A stretch of 64,000 nucleotides of DNA from Kitasatospora cheerisanensis KCTC 2395 (GTDB lineage Bacteria > Actinomycetota > Actinomycetes > Streptomycetales > Streptomycetaceae): the NCBI RefSeq assembly GCF_000696185.1, contig NZ_KK853997.1:2108761-2172760 (forward strand). Direction: 5' to 3'. Within the stretch, counting starts at the first letter, position 1. The number at the start of each line of letters is the position of its first letter. Below, in pieces: positions 53,855 through 62,413 of this stretch. Made by a program: the position numbers and the translations under genes. The notes under the pieces were generated by a model. It was not told where the DNA came from, ran no database searches, and worked only from the letters and a program-made list of their open reading frames with translations.

Positions 53855-55174
53855 TCAGGACGCCAGGTGCAGCCCGGCGGGCAGTCCGGCCCGGTGGGCG
53901 AGGGCCGCGGCCTCACCGCGGGAGGCGACGCCGAGCTTGGCCAGGATGTTGGCGACGTGGAACTTCACGGTGGATTCGCTGATGTGCAGCGCGGCGGCGA
54001 TGTCCCGGTTGCGGCGGCCCCGGGCGAGCTGGTCCAGCACCTCCCGCTCACGCGGCTGCAGCCCGTCCAGCGGGTCGCCGGCGGCCGCGGGCTCGGGCAG
54101 CGCGAGCGGCAGGTCGACGGTGACGGTGGTGCCCCAGCCGGGGACGGCCTCGACGGTGCTGCGCCCGCCGAGCGCGGCGATCCGCTCGGCGGTGCGGTGC
54201 ACGCCCAGCGCGTCGGCGGCGAGCGCGCCGAGGCCGTCGCCGCGCACCACGGCGCGCAGTCGGGCGTCCGCGGTGAACTGCCAGCCGACGTGCAGCCGGG
54301 TGGGCTTCTCCTGGTCGAGCATCACCAGCACGGCGGCCCGGACGGCGTCCCGGGCGGTGTGCGCCAGGTCGGCGGGGACGGAGCGGGCGGCCTCGGCCGG
54401 GGGCGCGACGTCGAGGCGGACCCGGGTGTGGCGCAGCAGCGGGCGCAGGTCGCGGGCGAGGCGGGCGAACGCGGCGTCGGCGGGCTCCTCGCTGAGGGTG
54501 CGGTCCAGGTCGGCGGAGCGGCGCACGTCGAGCAGGGCGGTGACGGCGAGTTCGGTGGCGGCGCGGCGGGCGGCGGCGTCGTCCAGGTCGGCGGAGCGCA
54601 GCGGGGCGAGGATGGCGGTCAGCGCGGCGCTGTGGGCGCCACCGGACTTGGCGATCGCCCAGGCGCGGGCGTTGGCGGAGATCCGGGAGGCGACGGCCTG
54701 GGCGGGCGCGGCGTCGGTGGAGCGGTGCTCGGAGTGGGCGACCACCAGGTCCCACAGCTGCTGGAGGATCTCCGGGGCGCCGGCGGCGAGCGGTGCGGCG
54801 TCCGGCCGGACCAGCACCAGGACGGCGCCCTTGCCGCCGCCCGGGGTGGTGGTGACCACCACCACCGGCCGTTCCTCGCCCGCGAGTTCGGCCGTTCCCT
54901 GCCAGGGCCGGCCGGGGCCGGCCTCGGCCAGGGCGCGTTCGCCGAGCCGGGAGAGCAGCAGGCTGCCGAAGGCGTCGGCGAACTCGGGCGGCCCGACCAC
55001 GTTCGCCGGGGAGTACGCGCAGACGCCGCTGAGCTGGGCGGCGGCCAGGTGCGGGACCAGCGGGTCGAGCACCTCGGAGAGCCGCGGCAGCAGGCCGGGC
55101 CGGGGTTCGCGCAGCACCTCGACGGCGCGTGCCAGGGCATCCTGCGGGCTGCCCCAGGGGGCGGTCTCGTCCAT
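53855..55174 (-). CDS. LuxR-family regulator with an ATPase-like domain
   Basis: The 439-residue protein ends in a LuxR-type DNA-binding domain (LDGLQPREREVLDQLARGRRNRDIAAALHISESTVKFHVANILAKLG). Ahead of it, DGLGALAADALGVHRTAERIAALGGRSTVEAVPGWGTTVTVDLPLAL resembles the C-terminal boxes of a histidine-kinase ATPase domain. The first ~200 residues are predicted helical and unassigned. There is no receiver domain, so it is not a classical response regulator. ATG at 55172-55174 is chosen over a start 8 codons earlier. It is divergent from an oxidoreductase gene, 149 bp away, which is a plausible target. Confidence 0.8.
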   Translation of the reverse strand: MDETAPWGSPQDALARAVEVLREPRPGLLPRLSEVLDPLVPHLAAAQLSGVCAYSPANVVGPPEFADAFGSLLLSRLGERALAEAGPGRPWQGTAELAGEERPVVVVTTTPGGGKGAVLVLVRPDAAPLAAGAPEILQQLWDLVVAHSEHRSTDAAPAQAVASRISANARAWAIAKSGGAHSAALTAILAPLRSADLDDAAARRAATELAVTALLDVRRSADLDRTLSEEPADAAFARLARDLRPLLRHTRVRLDVAPPAEAARSVPADLAHTARDAVRAAVLVMLDQEKPTRLHVGWQFTADARLRAVVRGDGLGALAADALGVHRTAERIAALGGRSTVEAVPGWGTTVTVDLPLALPEPAAAGDPLDGLQPREREVLDQLARGRRNRDIAAALHISESTVKFHVANILAKLGVASRGEAAALAHRAGLPAGLHLAS

Positions 55175-55208
55175 ACCCGCCAGCCTAGTTGGACCCACTC
55201 GGGCGAGC

Positions 55209-55226
55209 CCTGGCTTTTCGGCCAGG
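55209..55226. promoter_or_regulatory. Small inverted repeat between LuxR and oxidoreductase genes
   Basis: CCTGGC-TTTTCG-GCCAGG (6-bp arms) lies in the 149-bp divergent gap. It could be an operator or a fragment of a leader hairpin; no stronger palindrome was seen there. Confidence 0.3.
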
Positions 55227-55323
55227 TCGAACCGTCCGAAAGGCGGGCCGGGCGGCGGCTGCGCCGGGCACAGGATGGAGAACGTCGAAGCGCAGAACTC
55301 CCCTCGAACTCAAGGACGTTGCG

Positions 55324-56250
55324 ATGACCAAGGCGATTGCCTTCAACCAGTACGGCGGCCCGGACGTGCTGGGCCCGATCGACCTCGACCTGCCCGAGCC
55401 CGGCCCGCGCCAGGTGCGGGTCGCGGTCCGCGCGGTGGGCGTCAACCCGCTGGACCACAAGGTGCGCAGCGGCGTGATGCAGGACTTCTTCCCGCTGGTG
55501 TTCCCGGCGGTGCCCGGCTACGAGGTGGCGGGCACCGTGGAGGCGGTCGGCGCGGAGGTGTCCGGCTTCGCGCCGGGCGACGCCGTGTTCGGCGCGGTGA
55601 TGGGCGGCGGCTACGCCGAACACGCCCTGGTGGACGTCGAGTTGCTGGCCCACAAGCCGGCCGGGCTGAGCTGGGAGGAGGCCGCGGCGATCCCGACGGC
55701 GGCGGAGACCGCGGAGCGGGCGCTCGGCCTGCTCGGGGTGCGGCCGGGCGAGACGCTGCTGGTGCACGGTGCGGCGGGCGGGGTCGGCACGCTGCTGCTG
55801 CAGTTCGCCCGGGCGCGCGGGATCACCGTGGTCGGCACCGCGAGCGAGGGCAACCACGCGTACCTGCGGGAGCTGGGCGCGATCCCGGTGACGTACGGGG
55901 AGGGCCTGGCGGAGCGGGTGCGGGCGGCGGCCCCGGGCGGGGTGGACCGGGCGCTGGACGCCGCCGGGAAGGGCGAGGAGCTGGCGGTGTCGGTCGAACT
56001 GACCGGCAGCGCCGACCGGGTGCTGACCATCACCTCGCCGGTGGCGGGCGCGGAGCACGGGGTCCGCTTCACCGGCGGCTCGGAGGTCGAGCACTACCAC
56101 CAGCGGGCGTTCGCGGCGGCGCTGGCGCTGCACGCGGACGGCTCGCTGGTGCTGCCGCTGCACCGGGTGCTGCCGCTGGCCGAGGCCGCCGAGGCGCACC
56201 GGATCAGCGAGCACGGGCACCTGCGCGGCAAGGTCGTCCTGACGGTGTGA
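55324..56250 (+). CDS. Zinc-independent MDR-family quinone oxidoreductase
   Basis: The 308-residue enzyme matches the quinone oxidoreductase branch of medium-chain dehydrogenases. It begins AIAFNQYGGPDVL and has VNPLDHKVRSG, the GYEVAGTVEAVG segment, and the NADPH-binding GAAGGVGTLLLQFA. The ADH catalytic-zinc ligands are absent, as expected. It should reduce quinones or enones with NADPH. ATG at 55324 follows AAGGA by 9 bases. The upstream divergent LuxR gene may regulate it. It converges with pyk. Confidence 0.87.
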   Translation: MTKAIAFNQYGGPDVLGPIDLDLPEPGPRQVRVAVRAVGVNPLDHKVRSGVMQDFFPLVFPAVPGYEVAGTVEAVGAEVSGFAPGDAVFGAVMGGGYAEHALVDVELLAHKPAGLSWEEAAAIPTAAETAERALGLLGVRPGETLLVHGAAGGVGTLLLQFARARGITVVGTASEGNHAYLRELGAIPVTYGEGLAERVRAAAPGGVDRALDAAGKGEELAVSVELTGSADRVLTITSPVAGAEHGVRFTGGSEVEHYHQRAFAAALALHADGSLVLPLHRVLPLAEAAEAHRISEHGHLRGKVVLTV

Positions 56251-56262
56251 CAGCTGCCGGAG

Positions 56263-56295
56263 GGGGCCGCCCCGTCGGTGGGGAGGGGCGGCCCC
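56263..56295. terminator. Terminator between oxidoreductase and pyk
   Basis: GGGGCCGCCCC (56263-56273) pairs with GGGGCGGCCCC (56285-56295) around an 11-base loop between convergent genes. Confidence 0.75.
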
Positions 56296-56301
56296 GGGCG
56301 G

Positions 56302-57729
56302 TCAGTTGTCCAGTTCGCCGACGTGGTGGACGCGCACCAGGTTGGTGGAGCCTGCCAGGCCGGGCGGGGAGCCGGCGGTGATCACCACGATGTCGCCGCG
56401 CTTGCAGCGGCCCAGGCTCAGCAGTTGGGCGTCGACCTGGGCGACCATCTCGTCGGTGGTGGTGACGAACGGGCCGAGGAAGGTCTCCACGCCCCAGCTG
56501 AGCGCCAGCCGGCTGCGCACCGCGGGCTCGTAGGTGAACGCCAGCACCGGGATCGGCGAGCGGTAGCGGGTGAGCCGCTGCGCGGTGTCGCCGCTCTGGG
56601 TGAAGGCGATCAGGTACTTGGCGTGCAGGAAGTCTCCGATCTCGGCGGCGGCCCGGGCGACCGCGCCGCCCTGGGTGCGGGGCTTGTTCCCCTCGGTGAG
56701 CGGCGGCAGCCCGGCGGCCAGGATCTCCTCCTCGGCGGCGGCGACGATCCGGCTCATGGTCTTGACCGTCTCGACCGGGTACTTGCCGACCGAGGTCTCG
56801 CCGGACAGCATCACCGCGTCGGTGCCGTCGAACACGGCGTTGGCGACGTCGGACGCCTCGGCGCGGGTCGGCCGGGAGGCGTTGATCATCGAGTCCAGCA
56901 TCTGGGTGGCGACGATCACCGGCTTGGCGTTGCGGCGGGCCAGCTTGACGGCCCGCTTCTGCACCAACGGCACGTCCTCCAGCGGGAGTTCGACGCCCAG
57001 GTCGCCTCGGGCGACCATCAGGCCGTCGAAGGCGTCCACGATGGAGTCGAGGTTGTCGACCGCCTGCGGCTTCTCGATCTTGGCGATGACCGGGATCCGG
57101 CGGCCCTCCTCGGCCATGATCCGGTGCACCTCCTCGACGTCCTTGCCGCTGCGCACGAACGACAGCGCGACGAGGTCGGCGCCGGTCCGCAGCGCCCAGC
57201 GCAGGTCTTCGACGTCCTTGTCGGAGAGCGCGGGCACGGAGACGGCGACTCCGGGCAGGTTGAGGCCCTTGTGGTCGGAGACCAGGCCTCCTTCGATGAC
57301 GATGCAGTGGACCCGGGGGCCCTCGACGTGGGTGACCTCCAGGCAGACCCGGCCGTCGTCGACCAGGATCCGCTCGCCGCGCGACACGTCGGCGGCGAGG
57401 CCCGGGTAGGTGGTGCCGCAGATGTCCCGGTCGCCGGGGACGTCGTCGGTGGTGATGGTGAACTCGTCGCCGCGTTCCAGCAGGACGGGTCCGTCGGCGA
57501 AGGTGCCCAGCCGGATCTTCGGGCCCTGGAGGTCGGCGAGCACCCCGACGCTGCGGCCTGTCTCGTCCGAGGCCTTGCGGACCCGGTGGTAACGATCCTC
57601 GTGCTCCGCGTGGGAGCCGTGGCTGAGGTTCAGTCGGGCGATGTCCATACCGGCGTCGACCAGGGCTTTGATCTGGTCGTACGAGTCCGTGGCAGGCCCG
57701 AGGGTACAAACGATTTTTGCTCGGCGCAT
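56302..57729 (-). CDS. pyk: Pyruvate kinase
   Basis: The 475-residue enzyme has the family start RRAKIVCTLGPATDS, substrate-binding GMDIARLNLSHGSH, KPQAVDNLDSIVDAFDGLMVARGDLGVELPLE with the catalytic Lys in VIAKIEKPQ, and SGETSVGKYPVETV. The C-terminal allosteric domain is present. It makes pyruvate and ATP from phosphoenolpyruvate in the cytoplasm. ATG at 57727-57729; the ribosome-binding site is weak, and a TAATGC about 15 bases upstream suggests a short leader. It lies between a quinone oxidoreductase and a divergent secreted nucleotidase. Confidence 0.97.
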   Translation of the reverse strand: MRRAKIVCTLGPATDSYDQIKALVDAGMDIARLNLSHGSHAEHEDRYHRVRKASDETGRSVGVLADLQGPKIRLGTFADGPVLLERGDEFTITTDDVPGDRDICGTTYPGLAADVSRGERILVDDGRVCLEVTHVEGPRVHCIVIEGGLVSDHKGLNLPGVAVSVPALSDKDVEDLRWALRTGADLVALSFVRSGKDVEEVHRIMAEEGRRIPVIAKIEKPQAVDNLDSIVDAFDGLMVARGDLGVELPLEDVPLVQKRAVKLARRNAKPVIVATQMLDSMINASRPTRAEASDVANAVFDGTDAVMLSGETSVGKYPVETVKTMSRIVAAAEEEILAAGLPPLTEGNKPRTQGGAVARAAAEIGDFLHAKYLIAFTQSGDTAQRLTRYRSPIPVLAFTYEPAVRSRLALSWGVETFLGPFVTTTDEMVAQVDAQLLSLGRCKRGDIVVITAGSPPGLAGSTNLVRVHHVGELDN

Positions 57730-58078
57730 ACCTCAGAAGCGTAGGCATTACCCAGCCGTAACAGAGCGCTTCCGGCCAGTCCTCCCATGGCAGTTGGCGA
57801 AAGATTTGATGAACGGACCGACACACTCGGAGCGATGCGGTACGGGGTGAGCTGGGCGGCTTCCGGTTGACGCACGGGTGTGCGGGCGGCCGGGGCGGCG
57901 TCACGGGAGAGTTGCCCAGATCTCACCTGTTGGACAGCTCCCGGGGCTGGTACCGGAGCCGAGAAGAGGGCAGACTGCCACACGCGTTTTTCTACGCGCG
58001 TCACGGCAGGTGGCGGGGTGTCAGCTGCCCTGCCGCCGCGCCCCCCTGACGGCCCGCACCGCCCGACTTGGAGTCTTG
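57730..58078. other. Divergent intergenic region, pyk / nucleotidase
   Basis: About 350 bp with no gene. AT-richer segments near 57795-57815 and 57985-57995 are the likeliest promoter positions. No convincing PHO box (GTTCACC direct repeats) was found for the nucleotidase. Confidence 0.5.
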
Positions 58079-59914
58079 ATGTCCCTGAACCGCCGTGACT
58101 TCGTCACCCGCTCCGCCGCCACCGCGGCCGGGGCCGCCCTGGCCGGCGGCCTGACCGCCGCCACGGCCACCCCCGCCGCCGCGGCGGACCAGAACCAGGA
58201 CGAGTCCCGCGGCCGGGGTCCCGTCCCGTTCAAGGCGAGCTTCACCGTCATGGGCACCACCGACCTGCACGGCCACGTCTTCAACTGGGAGTACTTCACC
58301 GACTCCGAGTACGACGACAAGGCCCACAACGACGTCGGCCTGGCCAAGATCTCCACCCTGGTCGAGCAGGTCCGACAGGAGAAGGGCCGCGGCCGCACCC
58401 TGCTCATCGACGCCGGCGACACCATCCAGGGCACCCAGCTGTCCTACTACTACGCCCGGGTCGAGCCGATCACCGGCACGAAGGCCCCGCGCCACCCGAT
58501 GGCTGCCGCGATGAACGCCATCGGCTACGACGCCGCCGCGCTCGGCAACCACGAGTTCAACTACGGCATCCCGCTGCTGCGCGCCTACCAGGAGCAGCTG
58601 GACTTCCCGCTGCTCGGCGCCAACGCGCTGAACGCCAAGAACGAGAAGCCGGCCTTCCCGCCGTACGTGATCCGCGAGCTGCACCTCGGCCACGGCCGTC
58701 CGATCCGGGTCGGCATCCTCGGCCTGACCAACCCGGGCATCGCCATCTGGGACAAGGCCAACGTCCAGGGCCGGCTGACCTTCCCGGGCATCCCCGAGGT
58801 CGCCGCCAAGTGGGTGCCGAAGCTGCGCGCCGCCGGCGCCGACGTGGTCGTGGTCTCCGCGCACACCGGCGCCGACGACCCGTCCTCCTGGGGCGACCAG
58901 CTGCCGTACGCGGAGAACGCGGGCGTCACCATGGCCGCCACCGTGCCCGGCATCGACGCGGTGCTGATCGGCCACGCCCACAAGGAGATCGCCCAGCGCG
59001 ACGTGGTCAACACCGTGACCGGCAAGACCGTCGTGCTGTCCGAGCCGCTGTGCTGGGGCGAGCGCCTGACCTGCTTCGACTTCGAGGTCGAGTTCGCCCG
59101 CGGCCAGTGGACCGTCACCGGCGTCACCTCGCGCCTGCTGAACTCCAACACGGTCGCCGAGGACCCGAAGATCGTCAAGCTGGTCGACGCCCAGCACAAG
59201 AAGGTCGTCGCGTACGTCAACCAGGTCATCGGCACCTGCAAGGAGAGCCTCTCCATCGCCGAGTCCCGGTTCAAGGACACCCCGATCATCGACCTGATCG
59301 GCCGGATCCAGGCCGACGCGGTGCGCGACGCGCTGGCCGGCGGCCAGTACGCGAGCCTGCCGGTGCTGGCCCAGGCCGCGCCGTTCAACCGCACCGCGGT
59401 CATCCCGGCCGGCGAGGTCAAGCTGCGCGACGCGGCCGGCCTGTACATCTACGAGAACACCCTGGAGGCCCGGATCCTGACGGGCGCCCAGATCAAGGAC
59501 TACCTGGAGTACTCCGCCAAGTACTACGCCCAGGTCGCCCCGGGCGCGCCGATCAACCTGGACACCCTGACCAACCAGGCCAACAACACCCCCGACTACA
59601 ACTACGACTCGATCTACGGCGTCAGCTACGACATCGACATCGCGCAGCCGGTCGGCAGCCGCATCGTCAACCTGTCGTACCAGGGCAAGCCGGTCGACCC
59701 GGCCGCGCAGTTCGTGCTCGCCGTCAACAACTACCGTGCCAACGGCGGCGGCAACTTCCCGCACGTCGCCAAGGCGCAGCAGGTGTGGGCGAACTCCGAC
59801 GAGATCCGCAACACCATGATCGCCTGGGTGAAGGCCAAGGGCGTCATCGACCCGGCCGACTTCTACGGCCAGGCCGGCTGGCGCCTGGTCCGGGCCGGCG
59901 TGCCGGTCTTCTAA
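58079..59914 (+). CDS. Tat-exported 5'-nucleotidase / 2',3'-cyclic phosphodiesterase
   Basis: The 611-residue protein starts with a twin-arginine signal (RRDFVT, 5-10, then AAGAALAGGLTAATATPAAAA). The metallophosphoesterase domain follows with TDLHGHVF (61-68), DAGDTIQG, GNHEFNYG, VVSAHTGAD and IGHAHKE, the ligands for two metals. A 5'-nucleotidase C-terminal domain includes AAPFNRTAVIPAGEVKLRDA and PVDPAAQFVLAVNNYRANGGGNFP. It would scavenge phosphate from extracellular nucleotides. ATG at 58079; a weak GGAG precedes it by 4 bases. Confidence 0.93.
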   Translation: MSLNRRDFVTRSAATAAGAALAGGLTAATATPAAAADQNQDESRGRGPVPFKASFTVMGTTDLHGHVFNWEYFTDSEYDDKAHNDVGLAKISTLVEQVRQEKGRGRTLLIDAGDTIQGTQLSYYYARVEPITGTKAPRHPMAAAMNAIGYDAAALGNHEFNYGIPLLRAYQEQLDFPLLGANALNAKNEKPAFPPYVIRELHLGHGRPIRVGILGLTNPGIAIWDKANVQGRLTFPGIPEVAAKWVPKLRAAGADVVVVSAHTGADDPSSWGDQLPYAENAGVTMAATVPGIDAVLIGHAHKEIAQRDVVNTVTGKTVVLSEPLCWGERLTCFDFEVEFARGQWTVTGVTSRLLNSNTVAEDPKIVKLVDAQHKKVVAYVNQVIGTCKESLSIAESRFKDTPIIDLIGRIQADAVRDALAGGQYASLPVLAQAAPFNRTAVIPAGEVKLRDAAGLYIYENTLEARILTGAQIKDYLEYSAKYYAQVAPGAPINLDTLTNQANNTPDYNYDSIYGVSYDIDIAQPVGSRIVNLSYQGKPVDPAAQFVLAVNNYRANGGGNFPHVAKAQQVWANSDEIRNTMIAWVKAKGVIDPADFYGQAGWRLVRAGVPVF

Positions 59915-59926
59915 CTCGCTGCCGTT

Positions 59927-59960
59927 CGGGGGCCGTTCGGACCGTGTCCGGGCGGCCCCG
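59927..59960 (+). terminator. Hairpin after the nucleotidase gene
   Basis: A stem with one bulge (CGGGGGCCG near 59927-59935 with CGGCCCCG at 59953-59960) encloses a smaller CGGAC-CGT-GTCCG hairpin. It follows the stop by 13 bases. Confidence 0.55.
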
Positions 59961-60039
59961 CCGCGTTCCGGGGAACCGCTCTGCCCGCCGGCCCGTCCAA
60001 CCCCCGCCCGGTACACGTGAGTTGAGGGGGACGACGGAG

Positions 60040-60947
60040 ATGCGCGGACGAATCGCGGTGGCGGCGGTGGCGGCGGCCCTGCTGCTGGGCGGGTGCGCGG
60101 GCACCTCGGCCCCGCCGAGCTCGGCAGTCGCACCGAGCCTCGTCACGGCCGGGCCGGAGGTCCGCCCCGCCACCGGCGACGCCGCCCGGAAGGCCGCCGA
60201 GGTGGCGGCCGGCTGGCCCGGCTCGGTCGCCCAACAGGCGTGGGAGCACGGCTACTTCCCGATCGTGGACACCACCGAGTGGCTGCCCCCGGACGCGTTC
60301 CACAGCGGGGAGGACAAGGCCGCGTACCTGTCCGGCCACCTCGACCTGAAGGCGACCCTGCCGGTCCCGGTCTCCGACACCTCCGAGGTGCGGTTCGCGG
60401 ACGGCTCCCGGCTGGTGCTGCCGCAGCGCTCCGCGAAGTCGGTGTTCGAGGAGCTGACCCTCCCCGACCGGCCCTGCTCCGGCCACTGCGAGGCCCGCCT
60501 GACCGTCACCGAGGTCCGCCCCGGCACCACCACCGTGGCCACCTCCCGCGGCCGGGCCGACATCGCGGTCTGGGAGTTCACCGTGGCCGGCTACGACCGG
60601 CCGTTCCGCTACCCGGCCGTCCGCTCCCAGGACCCGTACCGGCCCGCACCCGGCGCCGGGCCGCCGGCGCCACCACGCTGAGCTCGGTCTCCGCGGACGG
60701 CCTGGTGCTCACCGCCGGTGTGCCGCGAGGCAGTTGCGAGGACGTCCGGCCCGGCGAGGTCTACGAGACCGACCTGGCCGTCGTGCTGATCGGCCGCACC
60801 GAGGCGCGCCGCCTCCCGGCCGGCCAGGCCTGCGACCTCGCCCTGCGCGTCACCCCGGTCGAGTTCCGCCTCGCCCGCCCGCTCGGCGCCCGGGTCGTCC
60901 TCGGCCTCGACGACGGCCGCCCGCAGACCCTGCCCGCCGACCGCTGA
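60040..60947 (+). CDS. Lipoprotein of unknown function, one frameshift
   Basis: A lipoprotein signal ends LLLGGC (Cys19). The mature protein includes WEHGYFPIVDTTEWLPPDAFHSGEDKAAYLSGHL and DRPCSGHCEARLTVTEVRPGTTTVATSRG, so a disulfide is likely. At CC 60661-60662 the frame shifts; one extra C gives AGATTLSSVSADGLVLTAG to a stop at 60947, about 302 residues. No family is recognised. ATG at 60040. It is followed by another exported unknown on the same strand (72 bp). Confidence 0.65.
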
Positions 60948-61019
60948 CACCCGCCGCAACCGAACGGCCGGGACGCGCGTCCGACCTCACACAGGTCGGG
61001 GAATCAGGGGGACGGTCTC

Positions 61020-61849
61020 ATGTCCGGACGCGGAGGTACGCCGCGCGGCTGCGCGGTGGTCGCGTACGTGGTGCTCGCGGGGCTCCTCGGGCTGGCGTTC
61101 TGCTTCTGGCTGACCGTCCGGCCCGAGCCGCAGCCCGACGTCGAGAAGGCCGCCCGCTCGGCCGCCGCCCGGGCGGCCGACCGCGAGGTGACCATCCGGT
61201 CGGACCGTCAACTCGACCAGCTGAAAGCCGCGTTGCCCTGGGCCGACTACCTCGGGACGACCGTCGCGGACGTCTGCACCACGTCCACCGTCACCCACAT
61301 GGGCTTCGCCCGGCAGCGCTGGAACCCGGTGACCTGCACCCGGACCAGCACCGCCTACCTGGCCTTCGACGGCGACTTCCGCCAGCACCTCGCCCTGCTC
61401 GACACCGCCGTCGCCGCCGCGGGCTGGAAGACCGACGACCGGCTCCCGCTCCGCACCTCCGAACCCCCGGGCCTGGTCGCCGCCCTCGACCACGCCCACC
61501 AGCCGCCCGGCGACGCGACCGAGGCACAGCTCGCCGAGGCGGCCGCCCGACCGAACGAGGCCCGGGTCCGGTACACCCTGCCGGCCGCCCCGCCTACACC
61601 CCGCCGCCCGGCGCGGACCTCGCACCGCGCGGCCCCACCGCAACCGTCGAGGCGGCCCAGGCCCCGCGCCTGCCCACCCTCGACGACGGCACGGCCGCCC
61701 ACGACCTGACACTCAAGTACCCCACGGTCAGAACGAGTTGGTTCGTCGACTGGCAGCCGTACAGCCCCACCGACCTGGCCGCCGCCTACCCCGCGCACAG
61801 CGCCGTCCTCGCCGTCTCGCTCCGGTTCCCCTACAACCCCGCGCAGTAG
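61020..61849 (+). CDS. Exported membrane-anchored protein of unknown function, one frameshift
   Basis: After a short cytoplasmic tail a helix (CAVVAYVVLAGLLGLAFCFWLTV, about 9-31) anchors an extracellular part containing VADVCTTSTVTHMGFARQRWNPVTCTRT, with two Cys. At CCCC 61588-61591 one extra C yields PAYTPPPGADLAPRG to YNPAQ and a stop at 61849, about 276 residues. No family is recognised. ATG at 61020. It may be co-transcribed with the lipoprotein upstream and the acetyltransferase downstream (9-bp gap). Confidence 0.65.
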
Positions 61850-61858
61850 CCTGGCCGC

Positions 61859-62359
61859 ATGCTGACCGACCGCCTGCTGCTGCGCCCCTGGGAACCCGCC
61901 GACCGCGACCGCGCCTTCTCCCTCTACTCCCAGTGGGAGGTGGCTCGTTGGCTCGGCCGCGAGCCGCGTGCGCTCACCGACCCCGCCGAGGCCGAGGAGC
62001 TGATCGCCCGCTTCCGCTCCCGCTGCACCCCGGACGGCCGGTACGGCGTCTGGGCCGCCGAGATCCGCGAGACCGGCGTGATCGCCGGGACCGTCCTGCT
62101 GATCCCGATCCCGGACGGCGACGGCGAGATCGAGATCGGCTGGCACTTCCACCCGGACAGCTGGGGCCACGGCTACGCCACCGAGGCCGCCGCCGCCGTC
62201 CGGGATCGCGCCCTCGCCGCCGGGCTGCCCGAACTCCACGCCGTCGTCCGCCCCGGCAACACCCGTTCCCTCGCCCTCTGCCACCGCCTCGGCATGACCC
62301 CCCTGGGCCGCACCGACCGCTGGTACGGCACCGAGCTGGAGGTCTTCCGGCAGGGCTGA
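61859..62359 (+). CDS. GNAT-family N-acetyltransferase (RimJ/RimL-like)
   Basis: The 166-residue enzyme has the opening LTDRLLLRPWEPADRDRAF and the acetyl-CoA loop EIGWHFHPDSWGHGYATEAAAAV. It then has LHAVVRPGNTRSLALCHRLGMTPLG, where the Asn-x-x-Ser motif marks RimJ/RimL-type acetyltransferases. Substrate unknown. ATG at 61859. It converges with an aldehyde dehydrogenase gene. Confidence 0.88.
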   Translation: MLTDRLLLRPWEPADRDRAFSLYSQWEVARWLGREPRALTDPAEAEELIARFRSRCTPDGRYGVWAAEIRETGVIAGTVLLIPIPDGDGEIEIGWHFHPDSWGHGYATEAAAAVRDRALAAGLPELHAVVRPGNTRSLALCHRLGMTPLGRTDRWYGTELEVFRQG

Positions 62360-62364
62360 CAGAC

Positions 62365-62397
62365 GGCCCCGCCGCCCGGGGTGCGGGTGGCGGGGCC
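62365..62397. terminator. Terminator between acetyltransferase and aldehyde dehydrogenase genes
   Basis: GGCCCCGCC (62365-62373) pairs with GGCGGGGCC (62389-62397) between convergent genes. The 15-base loop is GC-rich. Confidence 0.7.
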
Positions 62398-62413
62398 TCG
62401 TGGGGGTGCGGGG

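Noticed and set aside
57730..58078. A PHO box before the secreted nucleotidase
   Set aside because: No pair of GTTCACC-like direct repeats at the right spacing could be found.
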